Assembly: GCF_002933855.1 (NCBI RefSeq) | Contig: NZ_BFAQ01000049.1 | Coordinates: 1 to 64,000 of the forward strand | Direction of reading: 5' to 3' | Source: Vibrio penaeicida | GTDB taxonomy: Bacteria; Pseudomonadota; Gammaproteobacteria; Enterobacterales; Vibrionaceae | DNA length: 64,000 nt | Part shown: piece by piece, positions 62,207 to 64,000 of the stretch | How the letters are laid out: the number at the start of each line of letters is the position of its first letter | Position numbering within the stretch: the stretch's first letter is position 1 | Notes under the pieces: model-generated | What the model was told of the DNA's origin: nothing | Seen by the model: only the letters and a program-made list of their open reading frames with translations | Databases searched by the model: none | Made by a program: the position numbers and the translations under genes

Positions 62207-63100
62207 GTGAAACTTTCCGTAATTATTCCATCCTACCAATCTCAAGATAACTTGGGGCGCAACCTGTCGGCTTTGGCTAAGCAGATGGATAAGGTCGATG
62301 CAGAGGTATTGGTCGTCGACTGTTCTCCTGGAGATGAAGTCGACCAGATTTGTGTTCAGTACCCGTTTGTCCGTTTGCTCAAAGAAGAAAAGCGTTTTAA
62401 CCCTGGTGGGGGGCGCAATATTGGGGCTAAATCAGCAAACGGTGATTATCTTATTTTTGCCGATGCTGATGTTGTCCTAGATGAACAGGCGCTTCAAAAC
62501 GTCGCAAAACACGCTTCAGATGGAGCGAAAATATTTGGTGGCGCACTGGATCTCGATAAAAAAGGGGATGTAACGCTAACCTCTTATATTGAGCATTATT
62601 ATTTTAATCATGAATCCCAATCTTCTCGCACGCCTACTGAGCGCGCGAACTTAAGCTCGGCGCTTATGATTGTCGAGAAAGCTCTGTTTGATGAAGTAGG
62701 TGGGTTTAGTGATATTCCACGTATGCAGGACACTGAGTTAACCGAAAGACTGGCACGTATGGGTCATACATTACATTTCTTCCCAGACATCATTGGCTAC
62801 CAGATTCAGGATTCCCCCTTCAAAAAGGTCATTAAAAAAATCTACATAACAGGTAACAACCTGTTCTTCCTGCGTTATCAGTCAAAAGAAGGAGGCATGA
62901 ACAAATGGTTACTGGCACTGCTACTACCTTTGATGATGTTGGCAAAAATTACTCGAATTAATATTCGTAATCTCAAGTATGCGTTTAGCCCATTCATGCT
63001 AATCGTGTTATGCCCCGTCATGTATTTTTGTGGTTTTGCCTGGATGCTGGGTTTTTATAAAGGCATATTCGTAAGTGATGGTATAGCTGCAGACCGTTAA
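62207..63100 (+). CDS. Glycosyltransferase family 2, membrane-anchored
   Basis: A 297-residue GT-A glycosyltransferase. 'KLSVIIPSYQSQDNLGRNLS', 'VDCSPGD', 'NPGGGRNIGAKSANGDYLIF' and the metal motif ADADV are present, and 'MQDTELTERLARMGHTLHFF' forms the acceptor region. Two hydrophobic helices near the C-terminus (about 246-262 and 268-290) should anchor it. GTG 62207 is 23 bp after the previous stop, with TAGGGAT upstream. It separates the two GT4 copies. Confidence 0.9.
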   Translation: MKLSVIIPSYQSQDNLGRNLSALAKQMDKVDAEVLVVDCSPGDEVDQICVQYPFVRLLKEEKRFNPGGGRNIGAKSANGDYLIFADADVVLDEQALQNVAKHASDGAKIFGGALDLDKKGDVTLTSYIEHYYFNHESQSSRTPTERANLSSALMIVEKALFDEVGGFSDIPRMQDTELTERLARMGHTLHFFPDIIGYQIQDSPFKKVIKKIYITGNNLFFLRYQSKEGGMNKWLLALLLPLMMLAKITRINIRNLKYAFSPFMLIVLCPVMYFCGFAWMLGFYKGIFVSDGIAADR

Positions 63101-63156
63101 CCATGAGCATCGCAACTTTTCGCGGGCCATTTTTGAACAGATAAAGTAGAAATAGT

Positions 63157-64000
63157 ATGAACAACGTCATTATTTTTTCAAATCATCTTCTTGCGTACTC
63201 AGAAACGTTTATCAGGGCACAGGGAGAAGCATTAAAGCATTTCAAAGCTCAGTATGTAGGCAGCGATAAAGTTGCTCAGGGACTTTCACTACCTAGTGAT
63301 CGAACTCATATTGTTCAATCCGGTGTGTTAGGGGCGGTAACGGATAAATTGTTTAAATTGGGCCTTGTGCTTCCCAACCTACTAAGAAGAATGAGAAAGC
63401 TTGAACCCGAATTGATTCATGCTCATTTTGGTCCCAATGGATTGACAGCCTTATCTATTGCCGAAAAATTAAGTACCCCACTAGTTGTGACTTTTCACGG
63501 TTTTGATGTGATCGAACACCCTTCATTGGAAAAGCATGGGCGGCTGCACTTGCGGTATATGGATAAACGATTTGAATTAGCTGACAGGGCGACTCAGTTT
63601 ATTGCTGTTTCAGACTCTATTAAAGAACGAATGATTCGTCTTGGGTTCCCTGAAGACAAAATCATACGTCATTATATTGGTATAGATACTGAAATTTTTG
63701 TGCCTTCTAAAAATATTAAACGTGAGAAAGTTATTTTGTGTGTGGGTCGGATGATTCCAATAAAAGGACACCGATTCTTGATTGAAGCCATGTCCAAAGT
63801 CCAAAAACTTGCCCCTGATAATAAGCTGGTGCTGGTCGGAGATGGCGAAGAAAAAGCCCATCTTGAAGAACTGGCTAAATCCAGAGGCGTTCAGGTTGAG
63901 TTTACAGGTCGGCAAACACCAGAGCAGGTAAAGCACTGGATGCAAAGAGCAAGTGTGTATGTGCAACCAAGTGTCAGAATGCCCAATGGGCAGGAAGAGG
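63157..64000 (+). CDS. Glycosyltransferase family 4 (copy 2), cut by the window edge
   Basis: The ATG at 63157 opens a frame that has no stop before base 64000 (281 codons visible). It is a close paralogue of the gene at 61056: the first 20 residues differ only at the end, and 'LVLVGDGEEK' and 'FTGRQTPEQVK' are identical. Differences cluster in the mid region (for example copy 1 'DRRSRLAENV' against 'DKRFELADRA'). The ~30 bp before the start also match those before copy 1, including the end of the flippase reading frame. The C-terminal donor-binding motif lies beyond the window. Confidence 0.9.
   Translation, partial: MNNVIIFSNHLLAYSETFIRAQGEALKHFKAQYVGSDKVAQGLSLPSDRTHIVQSGVLGAVTDKLFKLGLVLPNLLRRMRKLEPELIHAHFGPNGLTALSIAEKLSTPLVVTFHGFDVIEHPSLEKHGRLHLRYMDKRFELADRATQFIAVSDSIKERMIRLGFPEDKIIRHYIGIDTEIFVPSKNIKREKVILCVGRMIPIKGHRFLIEAMSKVQKLAPDNKLVLVGDGEEKAHLEELAKSRGVQVEFTGRQTPEQVKHWMQRASVYVQPSVRMPNGQEE

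Noticed and set aside
1..64000. tRNA, rRNA, CRISPR arrays, intact insertion sequences, prophage genes
   Set aside because: None was recognised on either strand; the only mobile-type signals are the MITE-like element and the duplicated glycosyltransferase block.

Overview
The window looks like a piece of a Vibrionaceae genome, most likely Vibrio. The signs are MalK/MalEFG of Vibrio type, two VpsT/CsgD-type LuxR regulators beside a vps-like exopolysaccharide operon, several chemoreceptors, a Bat/MoxR operon, and a short 'ATACCAATC...GATTGGTAT' inverted-repeat element of a kind I recall from Vibrio and Shewanella intergenic regions. The accessory and metabolic content fits a second chromosome, but that is inference. 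I saw no rRNA, tRNA, CRISPR array, complete insertion sequence or prophage.

Layout. 0-3.7 kb: MITE-like element, an SDR oxidoreductase divergent from a LysR regulator, a VOC protein, a histidine phosphatase and a GNAT acetyltransferase. 3.7-12 kb: a structured leader ending in a very strong terminator, then an amide operon: AmiC-like sensor, AmiR-like ANTAR antiterminator, two Dpp-type permeases, a periplasmic binding protein, an acetamidase/formamidase and a fused double ABC ATPase. 12-14.7 kb: an orphan solute-binding protein and a phosphohexomutase. 15.2-23 kb: a complete aa3-type cytochrome c oxidase cluster with assembly factors and heme A synthesis. 23.3-32.7 kb: a chemoreceptor, an adenine deaminase, an HD-GYP response regulator divergent from a PAS histidine kinase, and an OmpR-type two-component pair. 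32.9-39.8 kb: a MoxR/DUF58/DUF4381/BatA/BatB-C/BatD operon on the minus strand. 40-42.3 kb: a second chemoreceptor with a near-consensus sigma-28 promoter, and a small acidic protein. 42.8-43.8 kb: a VpsT-like regulator and a small ORF with a sequestered ribosome site. 43.9-49.1 kb: the maltose/maltodextrin importer. 49.6-51.9 kb: a small hypothetical gene, an acyl-CoA thioesterase and a second VpsT-like regulator. 52.2-64 kb: a vps-like exopolysaccharide operon, running off the right edge inside a duplicated glycosyltransferase.

How the parts fit. In the amide operon the sensor, the antiterminator, the importer and the hydrolase are one transcription unit, and a terminator stands in front of it where an ANTAR protein would act; this is the most interesting system here. 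In the right third, the VpsT-like regulator nearest the exopolysaccharide operon probably controls it. An HD-GYP c-di-GMP phosphodiesterase at 26.5 kb and a c-di-GMP-type WLSR motif in the other VpsT-like protein suggest that c-di-GMP links the sensory genes to matrix production. The oxidase cluster has the gene order I recall from Pseudomonas, including a reversed DUF2909 gene whose start codon overlaps that of SURF1.
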